The notes beneath the pieces were generated by a model. That model worked only from the letters and a program-made list of their open reading frames with translations. It was not told the origin of the DNA and searched no databases. Positions 42,041-52,951 of a stretch of DNA of 64,000 bases are shown one piece after another. The DNA comes from Kitasatospora sp. NBC_01287 (GTDB lineage: Bacteria > Actinomycetota > Actinomycetes > Streptomycetales > Streptomycetaceae): contig NZ_JAPEPB010000001.1 of the NCBI RefSeq assembly GCF_026340565.1, positions 6,980,001 through 7,044,000 of the forward strand, read 5' to 3'. A program made the position numbers and the translations under genes. Positions within the stretch are counted from its first letter, which is position 1. Every line of letters starts with the position of its first letter.

Positions 42041-43252
42041 CTACTGCCGGTAGGTGGTGAGGAAGCGGCCGATCCGGCTGATCGCGGTCTCCAGGTCGTC
42101 GGCCCTGGGCAGGGTGACGAAGCGGAAGTGGTCCGGGCGGGGCCAGTTGAAGCCGGTGCCCTGGACGATGTGGATCTTCTCGCGGAGCAGCAGGTCGAGC
42201 ACGAAGCGCTCGTCGTCCTTGATCCTGTGCACCGCCGGGTCCAGCTTGGCGAAGGCGTAGAGCGCGCCCTTGGGCTTGACGCAGCTCACCCCCGGCAGCT
42301 CGTTGAGGGCGCGCCAGGTGACGTCGCGCTGCTCGGTGAGCCGCCCGGTCGGCAGCGTCAGGTCGTGGATCGACTGGTGGCCGCCGAGGGCGGCCTGCAC
42401 CGCGAACTGGGCCGGCACGTTGGGGCACAGCCGCATGCCGGCCAGCATGGTCAGCCCCTCCAGGTAGTCCCTGGCGTGCTGCTTGGGCCCGGAGACCACC
42501 AGCCAGCCGCTGCGGAAGCCGGCCACCCGGTAGGCCTTGGAGAGCCCGTTGAAGGTGAGGGTGAGCACGTCGTCGGCGAGCGCGGCCAGGCAGTGGTGCT
42601 CGACGCCGTCGTAGAGGATCTTGTCGTAGATCTCGTCGGCCAGCACCATCAGGCCGTGCCGGCGGGCCAGGTCCAGGATGCCGTCCAGCAGCTCCTTCGG
42701 ATAGACCGCGCCGGTCGGGTTGTTGGGGTTGATCACCACGATGGCCTTGGTCCGCGAGGTGATCTTGGCGGCGATGTCGGCGAGGTCCGGGTACCACTCG
42801 GCCTCCTCGTCGCAGAGGTAGTGCACCGCCTTGCCGCCGGCCAGGCGCACCACGGCGGTCCAGAGCGGGAAGTCGGGGGCCGGGACCAGCACCTCGTCGC
42901 CGTCGTCCACCAGGGCCTGCACGGCCATCTGGATCAGCTCGGAGGCGCCGTTGCCGAGGAAGACGTCGTTGACGTCGACCCCGGCCACCCCGCGCTGCTG
43001 GTAGTACTGCACCACCGCGCGGCGGGCCGGCAGGATGCCGCGCGAGTCGCTGTAGCCGTGGGCGTTGGGCAGGTTGCGGATGATGTCCTGCAGGATCTCC
43101 TCGGGCGCCTCGAAGCCGAACGGCGCCGGGTTGCCCGTGTTCAGCCGCAGCACGCTGTGCCCGGCCTCCTCCAGGGCATTGGCCTGATCAACCACCGGGC
43201 CGCGGATCTCGTAGCACACGCCCGCGAGCTTGCTGGACTGCCGATACTCCAC
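42041..43252 (-). CDS. PLP-dependent aminotransferase, AlaA/AspC-like
   Basis: A 403-residue fold type I aminotransferase. The PLP Lys lies in FNGLSKAYRVAGFRSGW. The conserved Asn/Asp/Tyr region is VVINPNNPTGAVYPKELL and VLADEIYDKILYDG, and the terminal Arg is in DHFRFVTLP. The N-terminal RLNTGNPAPFGFEAP is typical of the alanine:glutamate/pyruvate transaminases of actinomycetes. It interconverts alanine and 2-oxoglutarate-linked amino donors in the cytoplasm. GTG at 43252 has GGGAGG five bases upstream. It is divergent from the HxlR gene across 85 bases, where a dyad lies. Confidence 0.9.
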   Translation of the reverse strand: MEYRQSSKLAGVCYEIRGPVVDQANALEEAGHSVLRLNTGNPAPFGFEAPEEILQDIIRNLPNAHGYSDSRGILPARRAVVQYYQQRGVAGVDVNDVFLGNGASELIQMAVQALVDDGDEVLVPAPDFPLWTAVVRLAGGKAVHYLCDEEAEWYPDLADIAAKITSRTKAIVVINPNNPTGAVYPKELLDGILDLARRHGLMVLADEIYDKILYDGVEHHCLAALADDVLTLTFNGLSKAYRVAGFRSGWLVVSGPKQHARDYLEGLTMLAGMRLCPNVPAQFAVQAALGGHQSIHDLTLPTGRLTEQRDVTWRALNELPGVSCVKPKGALYAFAKLDPAVHRIKDDERFVLDLLLREKIHIVQGTGFNWPRPDHFRFVTLPRADDLETAISRIGRFLTTYRQ

Positions 43253-43291
43253 TGCTGCCTCCCGGCTTCACCATCTGGTTGCTTTGTTCTA

Positions 43292-43331
43292 CCAAGTAGG
43301 CACTTGGAAAGTCCAACCTTTTGGCTATGCT
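43292..43331 (+). promoter_or_regulatory. Operator-promoter of the HxlR gene
   Basis: A perfect dyad CCAAGT-AGGC-ACTTGG (43292-43307) overlaps a -35-like TTGGAA (43304-43309). The -10 TATGCT (43326-43331) follows after 16 bases. Transcription would begin about at the ATG at 43338. Confidence 0.65.
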
Positions 43332-43337
43332 GATGGC

Positions 43338-43715
43338 ATGTCACGCAGAAGCTACGACCAGTACTGCGCCGTCGCCCGGTCCCTGGACGCGGTCGGGGAG
43401 CGCTGGAGCCTCCTGATCGTCCGTGAACTCCTGGGCGGACCGCGCCGGTACACGGACCTGCACGCCGACCTCCCCGGGGTCAGCACGGACATCCTGGCCG
43501 CCCGGCTCAAGCAACTGGAGGGCGAGGGCGTGGTGGTGCGGCGCAAGCTGGAGCGCCCGGCCAACGCGACGGTGTACGAGCTGACCGAGCGCGGCGCCGG
43601 GCTGCGGGCGGTCATCGACGCGCTCGGCAGCTGGGGGCTGCCCGCGCTCGGCGAGCAGCGGCCGACCGACGCGGTGCGCGGGCACTGGGTGACGGACGCC
43701 CCGGTGCCCGCCTGA
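43338..43715 (+). CDS. HxlR-type winged-helix regulator
   Basis: A 125-residue regulator. YDQYCAVARSLDAVGERWSL is the HxlR N-terminus with its redox-type Cys. GGPRRYTDLHADLPGVSTDI and LKQLEGEGVVVRRKL form the recognition helix and wing. The start ATG lies seven bases after a TATGCT -10, so the mRNA is probably leaderless. A dyad overlaps the -35. It probably controls itself and perhaps the divergent aminotransferase gene. HxlR proteins often answer aldehydes, quinones or oxidants. The signal is unknown here. Confidence 0.9.
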   Translation: MSRRSYDQYCAVARSLDAVGERWSLLIVRELLGGPRRYTDLHADLPGVSTDILAARLKQLEGEGVVVRRKLERPANATVYELTERGAGLRAVIDALGSWGLPALGEQRPTDAVRGHWVTDAPVPA

Positions 43716-43734
43716 CGCGGTCTCCACACAGTCT

Positions 43735-43769
43735 CCGGGGCCGTCGGGAGGGAAGCCCGGCGGCCCCGG
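43735..43769 (+). terminator. Hairpin after the HxlR gene
   Basis: Perfect 9-base arms CCGGGGCCG / CGGCCCCGG with a 17-base loop start 20 bases after the HxlR stop. Confidence 0.55.
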
Positions 43770-43809
43770 GCCACAACCCGGGGGTACCCGCCGGTAGCAT
43801 CGGGGTGCT

Positions 43810-44604
43810 ATGGACCAGACCACCGCCCCCACCCGCTTCAGTAGCTACCTCGCCCTCGGCGACTCCTTCACCGAGGGCATGTGCGACGAGCTGGGACCCG
43901 ACGGCCACTACCGCGGCTGGGCCGACCGGCTGGCCGCCGCGCTCGCTTCGGAAGTCGACGGGGGTGACTTCCGGTACGCCAACCTCGCGGTGCGGGGCAA
44001 GCTGATCGGGCAGATCTGCGCCGAGCAGCTGGCGCCGGCCGAGTCCGCGGGGGCGGAGCTGGTCACCCTGGCCGGCGGGCTCAACGACGTGCTGCGCCCG
44101 GGCTGCGACATCGCCGAGGTGCGGGCGCGCCTGGGGTCGGCGGCCGAGCGACTGCTCGCCACGGGGGCCGTGGTGGTGCTCTTCACGAGCACCGACCCGA
44201 CCCGCCGGATGGCGGGCGGCGCCCGGCTGCTGCCGGCCATCACGCGGCTCAAGGCCTTCGTCGAGGAACTCGGCGAGCACCCCAGGGTCGCGGTGGTCGA
44301 CCTCTTCTCGGCCCGTTGCTTCGACGACCGCCGGCTCTGGGCGGAGGACCGGCTGCACCTGTCGCCCGAGGGGCACCGGCGGGTCGCCGAGGCGGTGCTG
44401 CAGGCACTCGGGCGCCCGCCGGCCTTCGACTGGCGGGCGCCGCTGCCGCCCGCCCCGCCGGTGGGCCGCCTCGCCGTGCTCCGCGCCGACCTGCGTTGGC
44501 TGCGGATCCACCTGCTGCCCTGGCTGGGACGGCGGTTGACCGGCCGTTCGTCCGGGGACGGACGACCGCCCAAGCGGCCGGAGTTGCTGCCCTACCAGGG
44601 CTGA
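43810..44604 (+). CDS. SGNH/GDSL hydrolase (cytoplasmic)
   Basis: A 264-residue SGNH hydrolase without a signal peptide. The four blocks are seen: YLALGDSFTEGM (nucleophile), RGKLIGQI (block II Gly), LAGGLNDVLRP (Asn) and DRLHLSPEGH (Asp and His). The last 60 residues are Arg/Pro-rich. ATG at 43810 is preceded by no ribosome binding site, but TAGCAT at 43795-43800 is a -10 candidate, suggesting a leaderless mRNA. It cleaves a small ester; the substrate is unknown. Confidence 0.88.
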   Translation: MDQTTAPTRFSSYLALGDSFTEGMCDELGPDGHYRGWADRLAAALASEVDGGDFRYANLAVRGKLIGQICAEQLAPAESAGAELVTLAGGLNDVLRPGCDIAEVRARLGSAAERLLATGAVVVLFTSTDPTRRMAGGARLLPAITRLKAFVEELGEHPRVAVVDLFSARCFDDRRLWAEDRLHLSPEGHRRVAEAVLQALGRPPAFDWRAPLPPAPPVGRLAVLRADLRWLRIHLLPWLGRRLTGRSSGDGRPPKRPELLPYQG

Positions 44605-44645
44605 GCCCCTGCCGGGCGCCCGGCCGCTCGGTATGCTCGGCTGCC

Positions 44646-46316
44646 GTGACCGCCACTGAGACCTATCGCGCCGCCCGTGACCTGCTGCTGGCTCAGGACG
44701 GTGCGGCCGACTTCGCCTGGCCCGTGATCGAGGGCCCCTTCAACTGGGCCGTCGACTGGTTCGACGCGATCGCCCGGGGCAACGACCGCACCGCGCTCTG
44801 GATCGTCGAGGAGGACGGGCAGGAGGCGAAGTACAGCTTCGCCGAACTGGCGCACCGCTCCGACCAGGTGGCCCACCACCTGGCCGGGCTCGGCGTGCGG
44901 TCCGGGGACCGGGTCATGCTGATGCTGGGCAACCAGGTCGAGCTCTGGGAGGCGATGCTCGCGGTGCTCAAGCTCGGCGCGGTGATCATGCCCACCACCA
45001 CCGCGCTCGGCGCCGCCGACCTGGCCGACCGGATCGAGCGCGGCCGGGCCCGGCACGTGGTGGCCAACCTCGCCGACACCCCCAAGTTCACCGGGTTGAG
45101 CGCCGACTTCACCCGGATCGCGGTCGGCGGCGCGGCCGACGGCTGGGCCGCCTTCGAAGCCGCCTACCGGCTCGCCGACCCGGCCCCGTTCACCGCCACC
45201 ACCGCGCCCACCGACCCGCTGCTGGTCTACTTCACCTCCGGCACCACCAGCCGCCCCAAGATGGTCGAGCACACCCAGGTCTCCTACCCGGTCGGCCACC
45301 TGACCACGATGTACTGGACCGGCCTGCGCCCGGGCGACGTGCACCTCAACATCAGCTCGCCCGGCTGGGCCAAGCACGCCTGGAGCTGCTTCTTCGCGCC
45401 GTGGATCGCCGAGGCGACCATCTTCGTCCACAACTACACCCGGTTCGACGCCGCCCGGCTGGTCGAGCAGCTGCACCGGGCGCGGGTGACCACCTTCTGC
45501 GCTCCGCCGACGGTGTGGCGGATGCTGATCCAGGCCGACCTGTCCGCCGGACCCGGCGAGCTGCGCGAGCTGCTCGCGGCCGGCGAGCCGCTCAACCCCG
45601 AGGTGATCGCGCAGGTCGAGCGGCACTGGGGGCGCACCATCCGGGACGGCTTCGGGCAGACCGAGACCACCCTGCTGGTCGGCAACACGCCCGGCGCGCC
45701 GGTCAAGCCGGGCTCGATGGGCCGCCCGCTGCCCGGCGTGCCGGTGGTGCTGGTCGACCCGGTCAGCGGCGAGCCGGCCGAGGAGGGCGAGCTCTGCCTG
45801 GACCTGGCGCGGCGGCCGGTCAACCTGATGACCGGCTACCTGGCCGACGAGGCGCGCAACGCCGAGGTGATGGCGGGCGGTTACTACCACACCGGCGATG
45901 TGGCGGCCCGCGACGCCGACGGCTACATCACCTACATCGGCCGCACCGACGACGTGTTCAAGGCCTCCGACTACAAGATCTCGCCGTTCGAGCTGGAGAG
46001 CGTGCTGATCGAGCACCCCGCGGTCGCCGAGGCGGCGGTGGTCCCGGCACCCGACGCGACCCGGCTCGCGGTGCCCAAGGCCTACGTCGCGCTCGCCCCG
46101 GGTTGGGCGCCGGACCGCGACACCGCGCTGGCGATCCTGCGGCACGCCCGGCAGAACCTGGCGCCCTACCTGCGGGTGCGGCGGCTGGAGTTCTACGAGC
46201 TGCCCAAGACCATCTCCGGCAAGATCCGCCGGGTCGAGCTGCGCAACCGCGAGGCCGCGGGGCCGGTCGCCGGCCAGGAGTGGCGCGACGACCAGTTCCC
46301 CGAGCTGAAGGGGTAA
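44646..46316 (+). CDS. AMP-forming acyl-CoA synthetase (medium-chain/aryl type)
   Basis: A 556-residue adenylating enzyme that activates a carboxylic acid to its CoA thioester. ATP-binding P-loop YFTSGTTSRPKMVEHT (about 198-213), A5 motif DGFGQTETT, the hinge region YHTGDVAARDADGYITYIGR and the terminal catalytic Lys in PKTISGKIRRVEL are all present. The overall pattern (FNWAVDWFDAIARGNDRTAL, SSPGWAKHAWSCFFAPW) matches the medium-chain and benzoate-type ligases. GTG at 44646 lies eight bases after a TATGCT -10 candidate, so a leaderless mRNA is likely. The acid used is unknown. Confidence 0.9.
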   Translation: MTATETYRAARDLLLAQDGAADFAWPVIEGPFNWAVDWFDAIARGNDRTALWIVEEDGQEAKYSFAELAHRSDQVAHHLAGLGVRSGDRVMLMLGNQVELWEAMLAVLKLGAVIMPTTTALGAADLADRIERGRARHVVANLADTPKFTGLSADFTRIAVGGAADGWAAFEAAYRLADPAPFTATTAPTDPLLVYFTSGTTSRPKMVEHTQVSYPVGHLTTMYWTGLRPGDVHLNISSPGWAKHAWSCFFAPWIAEATIFVHNYTRFDAARLVEQLHRARVTTFCAPPTVWRMLIQADLSAGPGELRELLAAGEPLNPEVIAQVERHWGRTIRDGFGQTETTLLVGNTPGAPVKPGSMGRPLPGVPVVLVDPVSGEPAEEGELCLDLARRPVNLMTGYLADEARNAEVMAGGYYHTGDVAARDADGYITYIGRTDDVFKASDYKISPFELESVLIEHPAVAEAAVVPAPDATRLAVPKAYVALAPGWAPDRDTALAILRHARQNLAPYLRVRRLEFYELPKTISGKIRRVELRNREAAGPVAGQEWRDDQFPELKG

Positions 46317-46330
46317 CGGCCGGACAGCTC

Positions 46331-46717
46331 CTAAGGGATGAGGGTGATCCGGATGCCGACCGTGCCGTCGGCGCCGCGCCGCAGCCGGCTGCCCAGCAGG
46401 GTCAGCCGGCCCATCAGCCCGTACTTGCGGGACAGCAGCTGCCGGTAGCGGGCGGCCCCGGCGGCGTCCAGCAGTTCGGCCGCGGCCGGCACCGACTCAC
46501 CGGTCGGCCGCCCGCGCACGTCGCACGGCCCCACGAGCACCTCGGGCCGCCGCCGGATCCGCTTGACCTTCCAGGAGTCGGCCACCGTCCAGATGCCGAG
46601 CGCCTCCCCGTCCCGCACCACCCAGACGGGGGTGGGCACCGCCGTGCCGTCCTTCTTGTACGAGGTGACCAGCAGGTACTTGCCCCGGCCCAGCTTGTCG
46701 AGCAGCGCGTCAGCCAT
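46331..46717 (-). CDS. PPOX-class F420-dependent oxidoreductase
   Basis: A 128-residue split-barrel flavin/deazaflavin oxidoreductase. GRGKYLLVTSYKKDGTAVPT and PVWVVRDGEALGIWTVADS, followed by KVKRIRRRPEVLVGPCDVRG, are the conserved cofactor-contact strands. This subgroup is usually assigned to F420-dependent enzymes in actinomycetes. ATG at 46717 has no ribosome binding site, but TAGAGT ends six bases upstream (46724-46729), so a leaderless message is possible. The gene is divergent from tex. Confidence 0.85.
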   Translation of the reverse strand: MADALLDKLGRGKYLLVTSYKKDGTAVPTPVWVVRDGEALGIWTVADSWKVKRIRRRPEVLVGPCDVRGRPTGESVPAAAELLDAAGAARYRQLLSRKYGLMGRLTLLGSRLRRGADGTVGIRITLIP

Positions 46718-46787
46718 GCCCGGACTCTACAACTGACAGAATGCGGGGGGTAAGCGCAACGCGACTCATGAGAAGGTGACCGGCTTC

Positions 46788-49238
<2,451 letters not shown>

Positions 49239-49249
49239 CGCGCGGCCGG

Positions 49250-49277
49250 CGGGGCGTGGGCTTCGTCCCACGCCCCG
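49250..49277. terminator. Bidirectional hairpin between tex and NUDIX genes
   Basis: Perfect 11-base arms CGGGGCGTGGG / CCCACGCCCCG around CTTCGT fill the short gap between the convergent genes. Confidence 0.8.
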
Positions 49278-49829
49278 TCAGCTCCGGTGCGCCGCCGCCA
49301 GTTCGATCAGCTCGGCCCACCACCGCTCGCGCCCGCGCGAGAGCAGCGCGCCCGCCTCGCCGACCGGCACCGCGCGCACCTCGACCACCTGCTCGCCGTC
49401 CGCCGGGTTGGTCGGCTCGCTGTCCACCAGGACCTCGGCGTGGCCCCAGAGCCAGGCCTTGAGCGGGTGCGGCTGCCAGGGCCGGTACGGCGTCGGACGG
49501 TCCGTCACCGCCCGGTGCGCGCCCAGCCAGACCGGCTCGCCGAGCAGCCGCGCCCCCGCCTCCTCGCGCAACTCGCGGGCCAGGCAGTCGCCGACCGACT
49601 CGCCCGGCTCCCGGGTGCCGCCGGGCAGGAACCAGTGGCCCCGGGCATCACGGCAGAGCACCACCAGATCGCCGGCGAAACCGATCAGGTGGATGTTGGT
49701 GATCAGCTCGTCCGGCGGCATCTCGACGGCGAACTGGGCGTCGATCCCGCCCCACTCCCAGCGCTGCGGCGCGAACAGGGCGGGATAGCGGTCCTCGGGC
49801 GGGCTGCTGAGATCGGTGCGTTCCGTCAT
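49278..49829 (-). CDS. NUDIX hydrolase
   Basis: A 183-residue NUDIX protein with the complete box GGTREPGESVGDCLARELRE continuing EAGARL (Gly-x5-Glu-x7-Arg-Glu-x2-Glu-Glu-x-Gly), which binds Mg2+ and cleaves nucleoside-diphosphate derivatives. The N-terminal part (WEWGGIDAQFAVEMPPDELI) differs from MutT, so the substrate is unknown. ATG at 49829 lies just after a TACGAT -10-like element with no ribosome binding site, another possible leaderless start. The gene is divergent from the acyl-CoA dehydrogenase. Confidence 0.9.
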   Translation of the reverse strand: MTERTDLSSPPEDRYPALFAPQRWEWGGIDAQFAVEMPPDELITNIHLIGFAGDLVVLCRDARGHWFLPGGTREPGESVGDCLARELREEAGARLLGEPVWLGAHRAVTDRPTPYRPWQPHPLKAWLWGHAEVLVDSEPTNPADGEQVVEVRAVPVGEAGALLSRGRERWWAELIELAAAHRS

Positions 49830-49878
49830 CGGCCGATCGTAGTCCGCCGTCGGTGGAACCCCTACTCTGGTGCTGTCT

Positions 49879-49890
49879 TACTCACGAGTA
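49879..49890. promoter_or_regulatory. Palindrome TACTC-AC-GAGTA before the acyl-CoA dehydrogenase
   Basis: A perfect 5-base-arm dyad (one more T/G position outside is unpaired) ends 11 bases before the GTG, overlapping the translation leader. It is a plausible operator for a fatty-acid regulator. Confidence 0.5.
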
Positions 49891-49901
49891 GGGAGCAGAC
49901 C

Positions 49902-51536
49902 GTGCCGCACACCCACGAGGTCACCAACCAGGTCCCGCCGCCCTACGGCCACAACCTGGCCGAGGACCCCGCCCTGCTCGCCGCGCTGCACCGGGCCGGA
50001 GCCGGCTGGGCCGAGCCCGAACTGCGTGAACTCGGCGTGCTCGGCGGCACCGAGCGGGCCGCCGAGTGGGGGCGGCTGGCCAACGAGAACGAGCCGGTGC
50101 TGCGCACCCACGACCGGTTCGGGCACCGGATCGACGAGGTCGAGTTCCACCCGGCGTGGCACCAGCTGATGAGCGTCGCGGTCGAGCACGGCCTGCACGC
50201 CGCGCCCTGGCGCGACCCGCGCCCGGGCGCGCACACCGCGCGGGCCGCCAAGTTCTACCTGTGGAGCCAGGTCGAGGCCGGCCACGGCTGCCCGGTCTCG
50301 ATGACCTACGCCGCCGTTCCGGCGCTGCGCGCCACCCCCGCACTGGCCGAGACCTTCGAGCCGCTGCTCGCCTCGAACGTCTACGACTTCGGGCTGCGCG
50401 AGCCGCAGGGCAAGCGCGGGCTGATCGCCGGCATGTCGATGACCGAGAAGCAGGGCGGCTCGGACGTCCGGGCCAACACCACCGTCGCGCTGCCCGCCGG
50501 GGACGGCACCTACCACCTGACCGGCCACAAGTGGTTCACCTCCGCGCCGATGTCGGACGTCTTCCTGACGCTCGCCCAGGCGCCGGGCGGGCTCAGCTGC
50601 TTCCTGCTGCCCCGGGTGCTGCCCGACGGCACCCGCAACGCGCTGCGGATCCAGCGGCTCAAGGAGAAGCTGGGCAACCGCTCCAACGCCTCCGCCGAGC
50701 TGGAGTACGAGGAGGCGGTGGGCTGGCTGGTCGGCGAGGAGGGGCGCGGGGTGCGGACCATCATCGAGATGGTCAACATGACCCGGCTCGACTGCACCCT
50801 GGGCGCGGCCGCCGGGATGCGGCTGGGCGTCCAGCGCGCCGTCCAGCACGCCGACCACCGGCGGGCGTTCGGCACCGAGCTGGTCAACCAGCCGCTGATG
50901 CGCAACGTGCTGGCCGACCTGGCGATCGAGTCCGAGGCCGCGACCACGGTGGCGCTGCGGCTGGCCGAGGCCACCGACCGGGCGGCGGCGGGCGACGAGG
51001 GCGAGGCGCACTTCAAGCGCCTGGCGCTGGCGGTGACCAAGTACTGGGTCTGCAAGCGCGGGCCGGCGCACGCGGCCGAGGCGCTGGAGTGCCTGGGCGG
51101 CAACGGCTACGTCGAGGAGTCGGGGATGCCCCGGCTCTACCGGGAGGCGCCGCTGGTCTCGATCTGGGAGGGCTCGGGCAACGTGGCGGCGTTGGACGCG
51201 CTGCGCGCCATGGCCCGCAGCCCCGAGTCCGTGCAGGCCTACTTCGCCGAACTGGACGCGGTGGCGGGCGCCGACCGCCGGCTGGACGCGGCGGTGGCCA
51301 CGCTGCGCAAGGAGCTCGGCGACCTGGCGGAGGTCGAGTACCGCACCCGCCGGGTGGTCGAGTCGATGGCGCTCACCCTGCAGGCGGCGCTGCTGGTGCG
51401 GCACGGCGAACCGGCGGTGGCCGACGCGTTCTGCGCCTCGCGGCTGGGCGGCGACCACGGCAGCGCCTTCGGCACGCTGCCGGTCGGGGTGGACACCGAG
51501 GCGGTGATCGCCCGGGCCCGGATGGTTCCGGCGTAG
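49902..51536 (+). CDS. Acyl-CoA dehydrogenase family protein, AidB-like
   Basis: A 544-residue flavoprotein of the AidB group, which are longer than ordinary acyl-CoA dehydrogenases. The FAD-binding MSMTEKQGGSDVRANTT, the strand GTYHLTGHKWFTSAPMSDVF and the late ECLGGNGYVEESGMPRLYRE with PLVSIWEGSGN are conserved AidB features. E. coli AidB is induced by alkylation stress and binds DNA; activity on acyl-CoA is weak there. GTG at 49902 has GGGAG seven bases upstream. The stop is followed by repeated GTAGGGC units. Confidence 0.92.
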   Translation: MPHTHEVTNQVPPPYGHNLAEDPALLAALHRAGAGWAEPELRELGVLGGTERAAEWGRLANENEPVLRTHDRFGHRIDEVEFHPAWHQLMSVAVEHGLHAAPWRDPRPGAHTARAAKFYLWSQVEAGHGCPVSMTYAAVPALRATPALAETFEPLLASNVYDFGLREPQGKRGLIAGMSMTEKQGGSDVRANTTVALPAGDGTYHLTGHKWFTSAPMSDVFLTLAQAPGGLSCFLLPRVLPDGTRNALRIQRLKEKLGNRSNASAELEYEEAVGWLVGEEGRGVRTIIEMVNMTRLDCTLGAAAGMRLGVQRAVQHADHRRAFGTELVNQPLMRNVLADLAIESEAATTVALRLAEATDRAAAGDEGEAHFKRLALAVTKYWVCKRGPAHAAEALECLGGNGYVEESGMPRLYREAPLVSIWEGSGNVAALDALRAMARSPESVQAYFAELDAVAGADRRLDAAVATLRKELGDLAEVEYRTRRVVESMALTLQAALLVRHGEPAVADAFCASRLGGDHGSAFGTLPVGVDTEAVIARARMVPA

Positions 51537-51554
51537 GGCGTAGGGCGTAGGGCG
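51532..51554. repeat. Three tandem GCGTAGG units over the dehydrogenase stop codon
   Basis: GCGTAGGGCGTAGGGCGTAGG spans the TAG stop, so two more TAG triplets follow nearby. Probably slippage-made and of no clear function. Confidence 0.6.
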
Positions 51555-51597
51555 CGGGGACCGGAGGGGCGTTGGGGCGCGGGCGCGGCGGCCGGGC

Positions 51598-52197
51598 TCA
51601 GTGGGCCGGGCGCCGCTGGATCCAGATCAGCTTGCGCCCGGTCTCGGCCGGCGCCGCGATCGGGCCCTCGGCGATGCGGTCGAGCCGGTAGCCGAGCTTG
51701 CGCGGGACGGCGGCGCTGGCCGCGTTCGCCTCGTCGCAGTGGATCTCCACCCGCTCCACGTCGACGAGCCGGAGCGCCGCCCCGGTGAGCGCCGCCGCGC
51801 CGTTGGTGGCCAGCGAACGACCGGTGTGCGCCTGGTCGATCCAGTAGCCGATCTCGATGGCGCCGGGGCCGATCCGCCGGTGCAGGCCGAACATGCCCAG
51901 CACCCCGCCGGGCCGCTCGGCGTGCACCAGCACGTAGAGGAAGTCCGAGCCCTGTTCCCACAGCTGGGAGCCGAGCCGGATCATCTCGGCGGTGTGCGCC
52001 AGGGTCGGCAGGCCGGCCGCCCAGGGCATCCACGGCCGCAGGTGCGCGTTGTTGCGCACGATCACGCTGTTCATCTCGCCGGCGTCCGCGGCGGTGCGGC
52101 GGCGCAGCGCGAAGCCGTCCGGCAGGTCGAGCCACTCCGGCGGGTGGCTGTCGGCGGGCGGCGCGGTGGGGGCGGGCTCATCGGCGATGTCGGTCAC
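51598..52197 (-). CDS. GNAT-family N-acetyltransferase (RimJ/RimL-like)
   Basis: A 199-residue acetyltransferase. The GNAT core shows FALRRRTAADAGEMNSVI, GVLGMFGLHRRIGPGAIEIG and YWIDQAHTGRSLATNGAAAL, where the Q/RxxGxG/A-like loop binds acetyl-CoA. HCDEANAASAAVPRKLGYR is the usual RimJ/RimL C-terminal motif. The first 25 residues are a Pro/Ala-rich tail. GTG at 52197 is the start; no ribosome binding site is seen. The acceptor, a protein N-terminus or small amine, is unknown. Confidence 0.9.
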   Translation of the reverse strand: MTDIADEPAPTAPPADSHPPEWLDLPDGFALRRRTAADAGEMNSVIVRNNAHLRPWMPWAAGLPTLAHTAEMIRLGSQLWEQGSDFLYVLVHAERPGGVLGMFGLHRRIGPGAIEIGYWIDQAHTGRSLATNGAAALTGAALRLVDVERVEIHCDEANAASAAVPRKLGYRLDRIAEGPIAAPAETGRKLIWIQRRPAH

Positions 52198-52292
52198 GGT
52201 ACGAATGATGTCAGCCCACCCGCGCCCGCCGTCCGCCGGTGTCGGCGGGTGGCGGACTCGGGTGGGCCCTGGTGCCCGGAGGCCGTGGAGCG

Positions 52293-52895
52293 TCAGGCGT
52301 CCAGCAGCCGGTCCAGCAGGGTGCGGTACTGCCGCAGGGTGAGCCGCAGTTCCTCGGTGCGGCCCGCGGGCTCCTCGCCCGGCGCCGGGTCGGGACCGCG
52401 CAGCTGGCGGCGGCGCTCCGCGACGGCCTCGGTGATCAGGCCGATCGACTTCTCGACCAGGGCATCCGCCTCGTCGACGGACTGGCGCGGGTCGTCGACG
52501 AAGCCCGCCTGGACGGAGTGCCACTCGGCGCGGAGTCGCTGCGCGCGCTCGGGGGCGAGCCATCCGCTGCCGCTGCCGCTGCCGACGGCGGCGTTGTCGG
52601 TGGCGGACTGGCTGTCGGCCCCTCTCGGCGCGGCCTGCTCCCCGGCCGGGACGACGGCGAACCGCCCGCCGGCCGGGCGCCTGCCGGCGTCCGAGCGGTT
52701 GCTGTCCCGGCGGTCGCTGTCCCGACGGTCGGTGTCGCGGCGGTCGCTGTCCGGCCGGTAGGTGTCCGGCTCCCGCTTCGCCAGGTCCGCCGACGCCTGC
52801 TCGCGGCGGCGGTCCGCCGCACGGGTGTCAGGGGTCGAGCCGTGGTCGGCGGCGCTGTCGTCGTCGTTCGCCGCCGCGGATCCGTACTGGGCCAT
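52293..52895 (-). CDS. Unknown protein with Asp-Arg repeats, paralogue of its neighbour
   Basis: A 200-residue cytoplasmic protein I do not recognise. The N-terminal half is low complexity and includes repeated DRRDSDRRDS units encoded by five 15-base tandem repeats. The C-terminal half is helical: WHSVQAGFVDDPRQSVDEAD, LVEKSIGLITEAVAERRRQL and TEELRLTLRQYRTLLDRLLD. This half resembles residues about 85-180 of the next gene upstream (FVDDPARALDETSALLD and TEELRTALLGVRDMIVEVV). ATG at 52895 has AAGGAG nine bases upstream. The two genes are 56 bases apart and likely form one operon. Confidence 0.72.
   Translation of the reverse strand: MAQYGSAAANDDDSAADHGSTPDTRAADRRREQASADLAKREPDTYRPDSDRRDTDRRDSDRRDSNRSDAGRRPAGGRFAVVPAGEQAAPRGADSQSATDNAAVGSGSGSGWLAPERAQRLRAEWHSVQAGFVDDPRQSVDEADALVEKSIGLITEAVAERRRQLRGPDPAPGEEPAGRTEELRLTLRQYRTLLDRLLDA
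52696..52770. repeat. Five 15-base tandem repeats inside the Asp-Arg protein gene
   Basis: Units of CGGTCGCTGTCCCGG with one to four changes each encode repeated Asp-Arg-Arg-Asp-Ser on the reverse strand. Copy number could vary between strains. Confidence 0.85.
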
Positions 52896-52951
52896 CGTCG
52901 TACTCTCCTTCGAGTTGTCGGTGCCGGGTGCCGGGTGCCGGGTGCCGCCGG

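Noticed and set aside
39598..46316. Terpene or other secondary metabolite cluster around geosmin synthase
   Set aside because: The neighbours (aminotransferase, HxlR, SGNH, acyl-CoA ligase) are ordinary separate units with their own promoters and terminators. Geosmin synthase is normally a stand-alone gene.
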